Below are positions 34,412 to 43,546 of a stretch of DNA of 64,000 bases, piece by piece (the first letter of the stretch is position 1; every line of letters begins with the position of its first letter). The notes beneath the pieces were generated by a model. That model saw nothing but the letters and a program-made list of their open reading frames with translations, had not been told where the DNA came from and ran no database searches. The translations under genes were made by a program, and so were the position numbers. This stretch comes from Streptomyces spinosus (GTDB lineage Bacteria > Actinomycetota > Actinomycetes > Streptomycetales > Streptomycetaceae), in NCBI RefSeq assembly GCF_020400655.1, contig NZ_JAINRC010000006.1, positions 62,001 to 126,000 of the forward strand, given 5' to 3'.

Positions 34412-37168
34412 TCAGCCGTCGGACTCCGCCGACGGGATGAAGGCGCCGGGCACGTCGTTCGGGGCGTAGATCTTCTTCTCGCCGGGGTACGGGCGCGCCC
34501 AGTTGTGGGTCTGGTACCAGGTGAGGTGGTTCATCTGGGCCGGGTTGGCGTAGTCGGGGATGGCGTGGGTGCCGGTCAGGTGCTGCTTGGACTTCCAGGC
34601 GTCCCACTCGGCGGCGAGGGACTCCTTGCCGGCCGGCACCTTCGCCGACGGCACGGCCGCGGCCTTCGGGTCCTGCGGGGCGGGGGTGTCCACGCCGCAG
34701 GCCGGCGGGGTCTTCACCCCGTCGGTCAGCGAGGTGCGGTTGGGCAGGGCGGTGAACGGCGTGTAGTCGGGGTGCCGGGTGAACGCCCCCCGCATCGGGG
34801 TGGCCGCGCTGTCCTTCTGGTTCATCGGGTGGATCCCGAGGATCTGCTCGATGGTGCGGATCATCGTGATCTGCGAGTAGTAGTGGCTGTCGACGGTGCC
34901 GTGCTGGGCCCAGGGGCTGATGATCTGGACCGGGGCGCGGTGGCCGTCGACGTGGTCCAGGCCGGCCTGGGAGTCGTCCTCGACGACGAAGATCGCCGAG
35001 TCCTTCCAGTACTTGCTGTGCGAGATCTTGTCGATGATCTTGCCGGTGGCGAGGTCGTTGTCGGCGACCTGGGCGGCCGGGCTCGCCGGACCACCGGTGT
35101 GGTCGCTGGAGAGCCAGAACATGTTGAGGTTCGCCGGGCCGTTCTTCTCGAAGTCCTGCTTCCAGATCTCGTACCGGTACAGGTCCGGGACGCTGGTGTC
35201 GAACTTCGGGAAGCCGGGCACCGAGACGCTGTTGAGCGACGGGATCGGCGAGGAGGAGTTCAGCGGGTAGGCGGTGGCCTGGCCGGTGGCGTCCATGTTC
35301 TTGGCGTCGCAGTACAGGTTCTGCCAGCTGGCGCCGGACGGCTTGGTCAGGAACTGCTGGAACTCGCCGAAGTTCCGGACGGACTTGCCGGCCGCCTGCG
35401 CGCCCGACCACAGGAAGCCGGTCTTCTGGTGGCCGAGGGCGTCGTCCTCGGTGTCGTAGCTGCGCTTGTACTCGCCGGCCGAGGACTCGGTGTACTCGGG
35501 GTTGTCGGCCTGCATGAGCCAGTTGTGGCCCTCGGCGGAGTTGGTGCCGATGTCGTAGGTGTTGTCGTACAGCCCGAACTGCTCGGCCAGCGCGTGCTGG
35601 TTCGGCGTGACGTTCTCGCCGAACTGCGTCAGCGACGGGTCGCCGTTGCCCTCGGGGACGTCACCGAGGACCTGGTCGTAGGTGCGGTTCTCCTTGACGA
35701 TCAGGAAGACGTGCTTGATCGTCGAGGGGTCGCCGATCCGCGCCGGGACCGGCTGTGCCTTGCCGTTGCCGTCGCCGTGGCCCTTGGCCAGCCGCACCGA
35801 GTCGGCGGTCCAGCCGTTCTGCTGGAAGACCTTGGCGGTCTGGGAACGGATGACACGGTCGCTGGGCAGGGTGAACTGCGTCAGGCTGGAGGTCGTGTCG
35901 TGGGTGCCGTGGCCGACGGCGGCGGGGCGGCGCGCGTCGATGCCACGGGTGTTGGAGACGACGACCTTCTTGCCGACGGTGGTGATCTCGGCGGGGAAGT
36001 AGTCCGTCGGGAGGAGGCCGACGTAGCTGACCGGCTCCTGCGGGGAGGTGTAGCGGTAGACGGCGACGGCGTTGGCGCGGCCGAGCGTCACCAGCAGCCG
36101 GCCGTCGTCGGTGAGGGTCACCGCGTCGGGCTCGTAGCCGACCGAGGCCTCCGGCCACGGCTGGGTGGAGATGGTCTGGACGACCTTGTCCTTGGCGGTG
36201 CTGATGACCGACACGTTGTTGTCGGCGGTGTTGGTGACGAACACCGCACCGCGCTGGGCGTACACGGCGGTCGGGTGCAGGCCGACGTCGATGGTGCCGA
36301 CGGCGGCGGACGGGTCGGCCAGGTCGATGACGCTGACGGTGCCGGTGGTGGTGGCGCCGGTCTTCGGGTCGGCCGGCACCTGGGTGCCGTAGGAGTTGAG
36401 CGTGGACTCGCCGGCCTTCGCGGGCCGGCCGCCCTCGTTGCTGACGTAGAGCTTGTCGCCGACGCGGGCCATGCCGCGCGGGGCGTTGCCCACCGTCCAG
36501 CTCTGCTTGACGGTTCCGGTCGCCGCGTCGATCGCGACCACCCGGTTCTGGCCGTTGACCGCGGCGTACACGGTGGAGCCGTCGGCCGAGAAGACGGCCG
36601 CGGCGGCCAGGGCCTGCTTGCTGCCGTCGGCCGGGATCTTGACGGCCACCGGGTTGGCGAGGGTGCCGTCCGGGTTCACGGTGAACTTGGTGTAGCCGTC
36701 GAGCTGGCCCAGCCACAGCTGCTTGCCGTCGGGTGAGTACGTCGGGCCTTCCTGGCCGACGGCGTTGCTGCTGATGCGCAGGTCGTCGGCGGCGTTGGTG
36801 CCGACGCGCTGCTTGATCTGCCCGGTCGCGAGGTCCACGACGACGAGCGAGGCGTCGCCGTCGGTGACCGAGGCGACGAGGTGGCTGCCGTCCGGGCTGA
36901 CCGTCGACGACATGATCTTGCCGTCGTCGATGACGAGACGGTCGCCGTACGGGTCGATGTACTGGTCGGCGGAGACGACCTGGCCCTTGTCGGTGACCTG
37001 GCCGACCTGCTCGCTGCCGAACTGGCGGGTCTGTGCGACGGCGGTGCCGGTGGCCAGGGCGGCCGTGGTGATGCACGCCGTGACCAGGGTGGCCCGGCGG
37101 CTGACACGTCTGCCCAGCAGGTCGTAGTACTTCTTCTCGGCCTGCCGGCGGCGGCGTGTTATCTGCAT
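34412..37168 (-). CDS. YncE-type beta-propeller / phosphoesterase fusion (secreted)
   Basis: A 918-residue exported protein. A signal-anchor near residues 25-45 (RATLVTACITTAALATGTAV) is followed by a propeller of YVTN/YncE repeats (SSTVSPDGSHLVAS, PRGMARVGDKLYVSNEGGR, VGLHPTAVYAQRGAVFVTNT). From about residue 500 comes a phosphoesterase domain (IKHVFLIVKENRTYDQVLGD, TNSAEGHNWLM, AIFVVEDDSQAGLDHVDGHR, ISPWAQHGTVDSHYYS), like phospholipase C/acid phosphatase. Asp, Glu, His and Asn metal ligands are present. GAGGA precedes the start. It is the last gene of the ABC-transporter unit (55 bases after the permease). Confidence 0.85.
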   Translation of the reverse strand: MQITRRRRQAEKKYYDLLGRRVSRRATLVTACITTAALATGTAVAQTRQFGSEQVGQVTDKGQVVSADQYIDPYGDRLVIDDGKIMSSTVSPDGSHLVASVTDGDASLVVVDLATGQIKQRVGTNAADDLRISSNAVGQEGPTYSPDGKQLWLGQLDGYTKFTVNPDGTLANPVAVKIPADGSKQALAAAAVFSADGSTVYAAVNGQNRVVAIDAATGTVKQSWTVGNAPRGMARVGDKLYVSNEGGRPAKAGESTLNSYGTQVPADPKTGATTTGTVSVIDLADPSAAVGTIDVGLHPTAVYAQRGAVFVTNTADNNVSVISTAKDKVVQTISTQPWPEASVGYEPDAVTLTDDGRLLVTLGRANAVAVYRYTSPQEPVSYVGLLPTDYFPAEITTVGKKVVVSNTRGIDARRPAAVGHGTHDTTSSLTQFTLPSDRVIRSQTAKVFQQNGWTADSVRLAKGHGDGNGKAQPVPARIGDPSTIKHVFLIVKENRTYDQVLGDVPEGNGDPSLTQFGENVTPNQHALAEQFGLYDNTYDIGTNSAEGHNWLMQADNPEYTESSAGEYKRSYDTEDDALGHQKTGFLWSGAQAAGKSVRNFGEFQQFLTKPSGASWQNLYCDAKNMDATGQATAYPLNSSSPIPSLNSVSVPGFPKFDTSVPDLYRYEIWKQDFEKNGPANLNMFWLSSDHTGGPASPAAQVADNDLATGKIIDKISHSKYWKDSAIFVVEDDSQAGLDHVDGHRAPVQIISPWAQHGTVDSHYYSQITMIRTIEQILGIHPMNQKDSAATPMRGAFTRHPDYTPFTALPNRTSLTDGVKTPPACGVDTPAPQDPKAAAVPSAKVPAGKESLAAEWDAWKSKQHLTGTHAIPDYANPAQMNHLTWYQTHNWARPYPGEKKIYAPNDVPGAFIPSAESDG

Positions 37169-37223
37169 GTGTCATTCCTCGTGTTTCGGAAGGGAGTTGG
37201 GGGGTGGCCGGGAAGAAGGAAGT

Positions 37224-38654
37224 TCAGGGGGTCCGGGAGTCCGGGGAGGCGGAGAGCAGGTCGACGCTGCCGTCGAACTGCCACAGCGGGTTCGGTGCGT
37301 CTCCGGTGGACGTGCGCACCACGAAGTAGCCGTTCACTTCCTTCGGTCCGTCGCCGTCGGCGACGAACCGCCCGTCCGCCGTGATGTCGAGCTGGTAGAC
37401 GGCCGACCCGGTGGCCGCGACGCCCGGCAGGTGCCAGGAGACGACGCACCGCCAGTCGTTGCCCGGGCCCTGGGCGCCGTCCTGGACACCGGCCTTGGTG
37501 CACGCCGCCGAGGTCCTCAGCTGCGCCTCGGTGACGGCGGGCCGGTGGAGCTGCTCGGTCTGCAGGCGGTACAGGTGGGCGAACTCCGTGGCGAGCGAGC
37601 GCTCCACCTTGGCCTGCTCGATCCCGGAGCCCGTGGCCGTGGTCGTCGCCGCCACGACCGCGACCGTCAGGCCGAGCAGCGCCGCGAGCGGCAGGGCCGC
37701 CGTGGTGACCGCCCGGCGTGCCGAGCCGTCGTCGGTGGGGTTGGTGAAGTCGCGCCGCAGGAAGAGGACACAGGCCAGCGCCGTCGCCGTCACGGCCCAC
37801 AGGAGACTGACAACGATGCCGATGAGGAGCGGGGTCAGCTGTGCCGGGCTGGTGAAAAGACCGTTCCAGGTGACGAAGGCGTCGCCGGGCAGGGCGAGGC
37901 GCAGGGCGACGGGGAGCGGCAGCATCTGGGCGAGCTGCATCGCGAGCGCGACGAGCGCGGGCAGCAGCAGACCCATCGGGGAGCGCCCCAGGACGACCGA
38001 ACCGAGCAGCCCGATCCCGGCGAGGGCCAGGGTCGGGGCGAGGACACCGGCCCAGGCGGCCAGGACGGTGCCGGCGGCGTCCCCCGGGGTGAGCAGGTGG
38101 CCGTCGAGGCCGACGAGCGGCTGGTTGCCGACCGCGACCAGCCCGCCGACCGTGCTGGAGACGGCCAGCCCGGCCACGAGCAGCAGGATGACGGTGAGGC
38201 CGGCCAGCGCCTTGGCCGCGAAGATCCGCCGGGGTGAGCGGACGGCGACGAGGAGGTGGCGCCAGGTGCCGAGCCGGTCCTCGGAGGCGAACACGTCGCC
38301 GGCGACGACGGAGGTGAGCAGGGGGAGCGCCCAGGTGCCGGCGAATCCGAGCGTCACCAGCGGGCCGGCCCATCCGGTGGCGTGCATCCAGCGGCCGAAC
38401 AACGTGTCCGTGGGCAGCGTGCTCTGCCCGCTCACCCCGGCGACGAAGAGCGCCGGGACGATCCAGCAGGCGAGGAGCAGCAGGCGGATGCGCCACTGGG
38501 AGAGGAGCTTGACGACTTCGAAGCGGTAGCTTCGGGCAACCGTGACGCGGCCTGACGCGGTGGTGTGCGCGAGGGGTACGGGGGTGGGGGCCGAAGCCGG
38601 GGGTGTGGTGGGGGCCGGGGATGCGGGCGCGGTGGGGGACGGCGTCGCGGTCAT
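37224..38654 (-). CDS. ABC transporter permease with outer domain
   Basis: A 476-residue ABC-2-like permease. After a Pro/Thr/Ala-rich cytoplasmic lead it has about eight helices (IRLLLLACWIVPALFVAGVS, LAGLTVILLLVAGLAVSSTV and others), then a ~130-residue outer domain (TEAQLRTSAACTKAG to NPLWQFDGSVDLL) after the last helix. GGAGG precedes the ATG. It overlaps the ATPase gene by four bases (ATGA). Substrate unknown. Confidence 0.8.
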   Translation of the reverse strand: MTATPSPTAPASPAPTTPPASAPTPVPLAHTTASGRVTVARSYRFEVVKLLSQWRIRLLLLACWIVPALFVAGVSGQSTLPTDTLFGRWMHATGWAGPLVTLGFAGTWALPLLTSVVAGDVFASEDRLGTWRHLLVAVRSPRRIFAAKALAGLTVILLLVAGLAVSSTVGGLVAVGNQPLVGLDGHLLTPGDAAGTVLAAWAGVLAPTLALAGIGLLGSVVLGRSPMGLLLPALVALAMQLAQMLPLPVALRLALPGDAFVTWNGLFTSPAQLTPLLIGIVVSLLWAVTATALACVLFLRRDFTNPTDDGSARRAVTTAALPLAALLGLTVAVVAATTTATGSGIEQAKVERSLATEFAHLYRLQTEQLHRPAVTEAQLRTSAACTKAGVQDGAQGPGNDWRCVVSWHLPGVAATGSAVYQLDITADGRFVADGDGPKEVNGYFVVRTSTGDAPNPLWQFDGSVDLLSASPDSRTP

Positions 38655-39865
38655 CGACCGGCCTCCTGCTGCTGGGCGGCGAACTTCTGCGGGGCGTCGA
38701 TGCCGGTCTGCTGCGGGGGCTCGATGCCGGTCTGCTGCGGGGGCTCGACGCCGTCCGGCTGCGGGGGCTCGGCGTCGTGCCGTTGCGGGGTCTCGACGCG
38801 GTCCGGCTGCGAGGTCTCGACGTGGTCCGGCTGCGAGGTCTCGGCGCCGTTCAGCTGCGGGGTCTCGGAGACGTGCCGTTGCCCGGCGTCGTCCCGCTGC
38901 CCGGTGTCGGCGTCGTCCCGCTGCCGGCCGTCGGGTTCCTGTCGCTCGGTCAGGGACAGGAACGCCGCCTCCAATGGGGAGACCACCGGAGCCAGTTCGC
39001 GCAGGGCGATGCCCTCGCTGACGAGCCGGGCCACCAGGCCGTCGAGGGCGGGCACCAGCGCGCTGAGCACCAGCGCCCCTTCTCCCCGGCGCCCCGCGGC
39101 GTCGTCGGCCAGGCGGATTCCGGGCGCGTCGGCGGCCAGCCGGCGTGCGCGCTCCGGGTCGGACGTGACCAGCCGGTAGTCGAGTTCACCGTTCTCGGCG
39201 GCCAGTTCGCCCAGCGGCCCGGAGAAGACGACGCGTCCGGTGGCGAGGATGGTGACCTCGGAGCACAGGGCCTCCAGGTCGTCCATCCGGTGGCTGGAGA
39301 GCACCACGCTCGTGCCCTCCCGGGCGAGCCGGGTGAGCACACCGTGGACGTGTCTCTTCCCGGCCGGGTCCAGGCCGTTGGAGGGCTCGTCCAGGATGAG
39401 CAGCCGCGGCCGGGTGAGCAGGGCCGCGGCGAGGCCGAGCCGTTGCCGCATGCCCAGGGAGAAGCCGCGGGTGCGCTCGTCGGCGACGTCCGTGAGCCCG
39501 ACCTGTCCGAGGGCGTCGTCGATTCCCGCGGACCGTGTGCCGTCACCACGCAGGGCGGCGAGCGCGGCGAGGTTCTGCCGGGCGGTGAGCGAGGGGTAGA
39601 GCCCCGGCCCGTCCACGAACCCGGAGACACCGCCGGGGGCTTCGAACGCGCGGCCCACCGGCGTGCCGAGGATCTCCAGGCTGCCGCTGTCGGCCACGGC
39701 GAGGCCGAGGAGCAGACCGAGCAGCGTCGTCTTGCCCGCACCGTTGGGGCCGACCAGACCGTGGATCCGTCCCCGCGGCACATCAAGGTCCACGCCGTCG
39801 AGCGCGACGACCTCACCGAAACACTTGGTGATGCCGCGCGCCCGGATCGCGAGCTGTGCGTCCAT
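38651..39865 (-). CDS. ABC transporter ATP-binding protein with octapeptide-repeat tail
   Basis: A 404-residue ATPase. Walker A is GPNGAGKTT, the signature FSLGMRQRLGLAAALL, Walker B LLILDEPSNGLDP, H-loop SSHRMDDLEAL, a complete DrrA/CcmA-like domain. The ~85-residue extension after residue ~320 is unlike the family: hydrophilic and built of eight-residue repeats of the type E-P-P-Q-x-x-G-I/V (such as EPPQQTGI twice, EPPQPDGV, ETSQPDRV). Coupled to the permease gene. First gene of the operon, divergent from the protease at 40160. The intergenic 39866-40159 (294 bases) holds both promoters, not resolved. Confidence 0.88.
   Translation of the reverse strand: MDAQLAIRARGITKCFGEVVALDGVDLDVPRGRIHGLVGPNGAGKTTLLGLLLGLAVADSGSLEILGTPVGRAFEAPGGVSGFVDGPGLYPSLTARQNLAALAALRGDGTRSAGIDDALGQVGLTDVADERTRGFSLGMRQRLGLAAALLTRPRLLILDEPSNGLDPAGKRHVHGVLTRLAREGTSVVLSSHRMDDLEALCSEVTILATGRVVFSGPLGELAAENGELDYRLVTSDPERARRLAADAPGIRLADDAAGRRGEGALVLSALVPALDGLVARLVSEGIALRELAPVVSPLEAAFLSLTERQEPDGRQRDDADTGQRDDAGQRHVSETPQLNGAETSQPDHVETSQPDRVETPQRHDAEPPQPDGVEPPQQTGIEPPQQTGIDAPQKFAAQQQEAGR
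38699..38866. repeat. Seven tandem 24-bp repeats inside the ABC ATPase gene
   Basis: Seven 24-base units run from 38699 to 38866. Units one and two are identical; the others differ at up to ten bases but keep the octapeptide phase. They encode the Q/E/P-rich tail of the ATPase. Gradual divergence from one end to the other suggests that the array grew by slippage at its 3' (C-terminal) end. Confidence 0.85.
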
Positions 39866-40159
39866 GAGCCCCTTCTTTCGGAAAGCCTCATGGACCCTAG
39901 GAAGCTCACACGACCCCGACAGCGATCCCCGGTTGAACGCTCAGGGAACGGAACACCAAACGCGAGTCAATCGGCGTCCGGAGCGCGTGCGGTCGTCCCT
40001 GTATGGGCGGTCTGCCCGACGTTCTGACCGGACGTCAGCACGGAGTGAACCGTTCTGTTCCCGCAGTGCACGGATCGCGCGGTCGCGGAACCGCCCGGAC
40101 GGCCCCTCGCTCTTGCCGGACGCATGCAACCGGCAGCCAGCGAACCCGAGGAGCCCCCC

Positions 40160-40897
40160 ATGTTGAGCAAGTCGCGTGTGTACGGCGCGGTCGGCGCGAT
40201 CGGCGCCTGCATCGCCTTCTCCCTGGCGACGGCGGGACCCGCTTCGGCCATCCAGGGAGGCACGGTCAGCAAGCACGGCCCCTGGGCGGTGCGCGTCTAC
40301 ATCGACGGCGAGCCGTCCTGCACGGGCACCGTCGTGGCCTCCGAGTGGGTGATCACCGCCGGTCACTGCGTCCGCTACGACAACTGGGACGTCACGTTCC
40401 GCGTCGGCAGTCTCGACCAGCGGCACGGGACGGCCGCGCGTCGCGTCAAGAACGGCACGGTGTTCGCGCCGGGGGCCGACGTGGCCCTCGTACGAGTGCC
40501 CCGCCTGGACGTCGAACCCCTCGCGCTGGGAACCGGTGACAGCGTGAAGGTGGGGCGGGGTGTGCGGTCCTACGGCTGGGGAGCCACGTGCGCGCCGCCA
40601 CGCAGCGAGGCCTCGTGCCAGTCGAACGTGCTCAAGCAGGCGCAGGTCACCATCGTGAGGCACACGGACCCTCGGTGCGATCTGCTCGTGGGCACCGGGG
40701 ACTTCTGCGTCCGGCGCGGTACCGGTCTGCCGGCGGGCGGTGACTCGGGTGGTCCGGCGACGGCGTTCGACAAGGCGGGCCGCGAGGTGCTCGTGGGCGT
40801 CCTGTCCGCGTCGGACCGGACGGAGGTCGCCTCGTTCGGAGACGTCACGCGCCTGCGCAAGTGGATCAAGTGGGTCGTCCGCACCGGGGGGCACTGA
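40160..40897 (+). CDS. Secreted trypsin-like serine protease (S1)
   Basis: A 245-residue chymotrypsin-fold protease with a signal peptide ending ASAIQGG and almost no propeptide. The triad is His69 (ITAGHC), Asp107 (GADVALVRVP) and Ser196 (GGDSGGP). Cysteines at the expected places suggest two or three disulphides. Residue 190 region CVRRGTGLPAGGDSGG lacks the Asp six residues before Ser that gives trypsin specificity, so specificity is uncertain. AGGAG precedes ATG 40160. Confidence 0.88.
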   Translation: MLSKSRVYGAVGAIGACIAFSLATAGPASAIQGGTVSKHGPWAVRVYIDGEPSCTGTVVASEWVITAGHCVRYDNWDVTFRVGSLDQRHGTAARRVKNGTVFAPGADVALVRVPRLDVEPLALGTGDSVKVGRGVRSYGWGATCAPPRSEASCQSNVLKQAQVTIVRHTDPRCDLLVGTGDFCVRRGTGLPAGGDSGGPATAFDKAGREVLVGVLSASDRTEVASFGDVTRLRKWIKWVVRTGGH

Positions 40898-40997
40898 GGT
40901 CTGCCCGGCGACCGGGCGCCTGCCGCGCGACGCCCCGCACGCTCCCCCACCGTCGTACGGGCGCGGTGGCCGCCGGCCGGGCCCTTCCGCTGTGTCT

Positions 40998-41472
40998 GAG
41001 GCACCGGCGCGTCCGTGGCCGTCTCGCCGGCCGGCGGGCGTGCGGTCGTCGAGGCGCAGGGCGTGCCGTGGGTGCCGCCCCGGGCGGGCGTCGCGGCGAG
41101 GGCGCCGGCCGGGGCCGGGCCGGGACCGGCCCGGGTGGCGTGGCCGCCGGACGGTTCCGGTCCGCGCCGGCTGACGTCCGGCCCGCGGGACGACCGCGGT
41201 GTCCAAGCGGACGACGGCCGTCGCGTCGCGTTCGCGTCCGAGCGCGGCGGGCACGCCGTACGCCGCGGCTCGTACTCCGTCCGGACGGCGGACGTGCGCA
41301 CCGGTGAGCTGACGCGGCTCACCCGTGACGCCGGGGCGGAGGACCGCGACCGGCCCGGCGCCCCACGGCGGCACGGCGGTCTTCGTCCGGCCCCGCGCAC
41401 GCCGGCCGGCTCGACGCCGGCCGGCGGCTGCGCCGTGGACCCCTGCCGTCCGGGGCACGCCGTCGGGCCGTA
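40998..41472 (+). pseudogene. Degraded TolB/PD40-like propeller fragment
   Basis: The 676-base gap 40898-41573 has no intact gene but a decayed one. In one frame GRRVAFASERGGHAVR, SYSVRTADVRTGELTRLTRD and DGSGPRRLTSGPRDDRG resemble WD40-like (PD40) repeats whose usual SPDGRRVAF motifs have decayed (VSPAGGRAVVE). After about 41340 the pattern continues in another frame (PAPHGGTAVFVRPRA). No start or signal peptide is evident. Confidence 0.45.
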
Positions 41473-41573
41473 GGCACACCGCCGGGTGGCCGGCGGGCGG
41501 CCGTCCCGGGAGCGCGGACGGCGGCGGCGTGCGCTGACGGGCGCCCCGGTGATGCTCTGCATAGCATCCTTGT

Positions 41574-41813
41574 GTGACAGACATTCCGGGCGAACTGGTC
41601 GAGCTGGAACGTTCCTGTGAAGCGGAGCGTGCGAAGCTGGCCGGCCTGTGCGGTGAGGAGTACGACGCCCAGTGGCGGGCGTGGCGAGGGGCGGCCGAGG
41701 CGTTCCAGACCGCCCTGACGGCGTACGCGGCGCGCGAGGGCGGGTCGCGGTACGAGCTGGAACAGTCCGTGAAGAAGGCGGTCCGCAGCACGCAGGAGGA
41801 TCCGGCGCCGTAA
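41574..41813 (+). CDS. Small conserved-looking hypothetical protein, probably leaderless
   Basis: 79 residues, largely alpha-helical and charged (GELVELERSCEAERAKLAGL, YAAREGGSRYELEQSVKKA). GTG at 41574 has no ribosome site, but TAGCAT (41562-41567) is a -10-like hexamer six bases before it, so a leaderless mRNA is likely. The dyad GATGCT (41551-41556) / AGCATC (41563-41568) overlaps that -10. I recall similar short proteins in Streptomyces; function unknown. Confidence 0.65.
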   Translation: MTDIPGELVELERSCEAERAKLAGLCGEEYDAQWRAWRGAAEAFQTALTAYAAREGGSRYELEQSVKKAVRSTQEDPAP

Positions 41814-41897
41814 CCGGCCATCCCCTGACGGCACGGCCCGGAGCCGCTCGCCCCTCCGCCGGGCGGGGCCCGTACCGGGGGCGCGGCACGCCCGCGC

Positions 41898-42911
41898 TCA
41901 GTCTGTCGCCTGGTCCCGGACCGTGGTGAGACCGGCCGTGACCGGCGGTGCCGCGTCTGGGGCCGGTCCGGCCCGGTCCCCGGAGTGCCGCTGCCGGCGG
42001 GGGGCGGCCGTGAGGACCGCGAGGCAGGCGACGACCAGTGCCACGCCCGCCCAGCCCGCGCCGGGCAGGCGTTCGCCGACGACCAGGACGGCGAGCACGG
42101 CGGCCACGGCCGGTTCCAGCAGGGAGAGCGTGGTGGCGGTGCTGGCGGGCACGTGCGCGAGGCCCCAGCCGAACAGGACGTAGCCGGTGAACATGGGGAC
42201 GACGGCCATGTACGCGCCGACCGCCGCGTTGGACCAGGAGCTGACGAGCGGGGCTCCGGTGACCAGCAGGACGGGCAGGAGGAGCAGTCCGCCGAGCCCG
42301 AAGACCGCTCCCATCGCCGCGCGGGAGGGGATCCGGCGGGTGATGAGCCGGTGGGCCGCCCAGGCGTAGAGGGCGTAGGTGGCGGCGGCGACCAGGCCGA
42401 GGCTCACGCCGAGCAGCGTGGCCGCCGTGGACACCCGGCCCGTGCCGTCGCCCGCGTGCGCGGCCTCGGCGACGCACAGCAGGGCGGTGCCGAGCAGGCC
42501 GAGGGCGGCGGCGGTCGTCCAGCGGCGGGTGAGCCGGCGGCCGTCCACGACCCGTTCGATCACGGCCGAGGCGAGCGGGGCGGTGCCGAGCGACACCACG
42601 GTGCCGACGGCGACCCCGGCCAGGTGCATCGAGCTGTAGAAGGCCAGGGGGTACACCGCGACGGAGGCCGCGCCGAGCAGCACCGTGCCGCGCTGTCCGC
42701 GCAGGCGGGACGCGTGGCGGGCGATTCCCGGGGCTGCGACGAGGGCCTGGAGGAGTCCGCCCAGGCCCATGGCGACGGCGCCGATGGCGAGCGGGCCGAC
42801 GTGCGGGGCGAACGTGGCGGCCGTACCCGTCGTGCCCCACAGCACGGAGGCCGCCAGCACGCAGAGCGCCCCCGTCCCGGCGGACCGGCCGGGTCCCGCG
42901 GGCCGGCTCAC
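41898..42911 (-). CDS. EamA/DMT family exporter
   Basis: A 337-residue drug/metabolite transporter with ten helices in two EamA repeats: ALCVLAASVLWGTTGTAATF starts the first, SLGLVAAATYALYAWAAHRL the second, and LSLLEPAVAAVLAVLVVGE is the characteristic end of the second. The GTG start overlaps the stop of the tetR gene (GTGA), so the regulator and transporter are one unit. Substrate unknown; YdcZ/RhaT-like metabolite efflux is likely. Confidence 0.85.
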   Translation of the reverse strand: MSRPAGPGRSAGTGALCVLAASVLWGTTGTAATFAPHVGPLAIGAVAMGLGGLLQALVAAPGIARHASRLRGQRGTVLLGAASVAVYPLAFYSSMHLAGVAVGTVVSLGTAPLASAVIERVVDGRRLTRRWTTAAALGLLGTALLCVAEAAHAGDGTGRVSTAATLLGVSLGLVAAATYALYAWAAHRLITRRIPSRAAMGAVFGLGGLLLLPVLLVTGAPLVSSWSNAAVGAYMAVVPMFTGYVLFGWGLAHVPASTATTLSLLEPAVAAVLAVLVVGERLPGAGWAGVALVVACLAVLTAAPRRQRHSGDRAGPAPDAAPPVTAGLTTVRDQATD

Positions 42912-43498
42912 AGCCGGTCCAGCAGGGCGGCGGCCATCGCGCGGGCGTGCCGGAGACGGTCGCCGTCGCCCTCCAGACCGGCGCGGGCCATCGCGCCCTC
43001 CAGGAGGAAGGCGAGGTGCTCGGCCGTCGTCCGGGCCTCGCCGGGCCGCTCGGGCAGCAGTTCCTCCAGGTGTCCGGCGATCAGCCGCTCGACCTCCTCC
43101 TTGTGGGCGCGCACCACGGCCCGGCCCTCGTCGCCGGCCGGCAGCTCGGCGGCGGCGTTGAGCAGTCCGCAGCCGCGGAAGCCGTGCTCGTAGGCGAAGG
43201 CCGCGTGGTCGGCGTAGGCGTCGAAGACCGCCAGCACGCCGTCCCGTGGGCCCCGGGCGTGCTCCAGCCGGGTCCGGTACAGGCCGAGCCACTCCTCGTG
43301 CCGGGCGTCCAGGTAGGCCCTGACCAGGTCGGCCTTGGAGGAGAAGTTGTTGTAGAGGCTCATCTTCGCCACGCCGGCCTCGGTGGTGATCGTGTCGATG
43401 CCGGTCGCGGCCACGCCGTCGGCGTAGAAGCGGCGGGCCGCCGCCGCGAGAAGCCGTTCGCGGGCCGGGCGCCGGCGCGCGCCGTCCGGGGTGCTCAC
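42908..43498 (-). CDS. TetR family repressor
   Basis: A 196-residue regulator. The helix-turn-helix reads ARERLLAAAARRFYADGV, ATGIDTITTEAGVAKMSLYN, NFSSKADLVRAYLD, the standard TetR fold; the C-terminus resembles the AcrR/YbiH-like class. GTG 43498 has GAGGGGAA in front; ATG 43513 would add five residues and is also possible. It sits before the EamA exporter in one operon, and a perfect operator lies just upstream, so it probably represses both. Confidence 0.85.
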   Translation of the reverse strand: MSTPDGARRRPARERLLAAAARRFYADGVAATGIDTITTEAGVAKMSLYNNFSSKADLVRAYLDARHEEWLGLYRTRLEHARGPRDGVLAVFDAYADHAAFAYEHGFRGCGLLNAAAELPAGDEGRAVVRAHKEEVERLIAGHLEELLPERPGEARTTAEHLAFLLEGAMARAGLEGDGDRLRHARAMAAALLDRL

Positions 43499-43524
43499 AT
43501 CGGTTCCCCTCATCACGCTCCAGA

Positions 43525-43546
43525 CTAGGTAGGTCGGTCTACCTAG
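43525..43546. promoter_or_regulatory. TetR operator palindrome
   Basis: CTAGGTAG (43525-43532), six bases, CTACCTAG (43539-43546): eight exact pairs, 12-27 bases before the tetR start. Size and place fit an autoregulatory TetR operator. The rest of 43547-43794 holds no gene; it must also carry the promoter of the sedolisin gene. Confidence 0.8.

Noticed and set aside
34379..36736. 785-codon plus-strand open frame
   Set aside because: Shadow of the phosphoesterase gene, whose motifs, signal peptide and ribosome site are clear.
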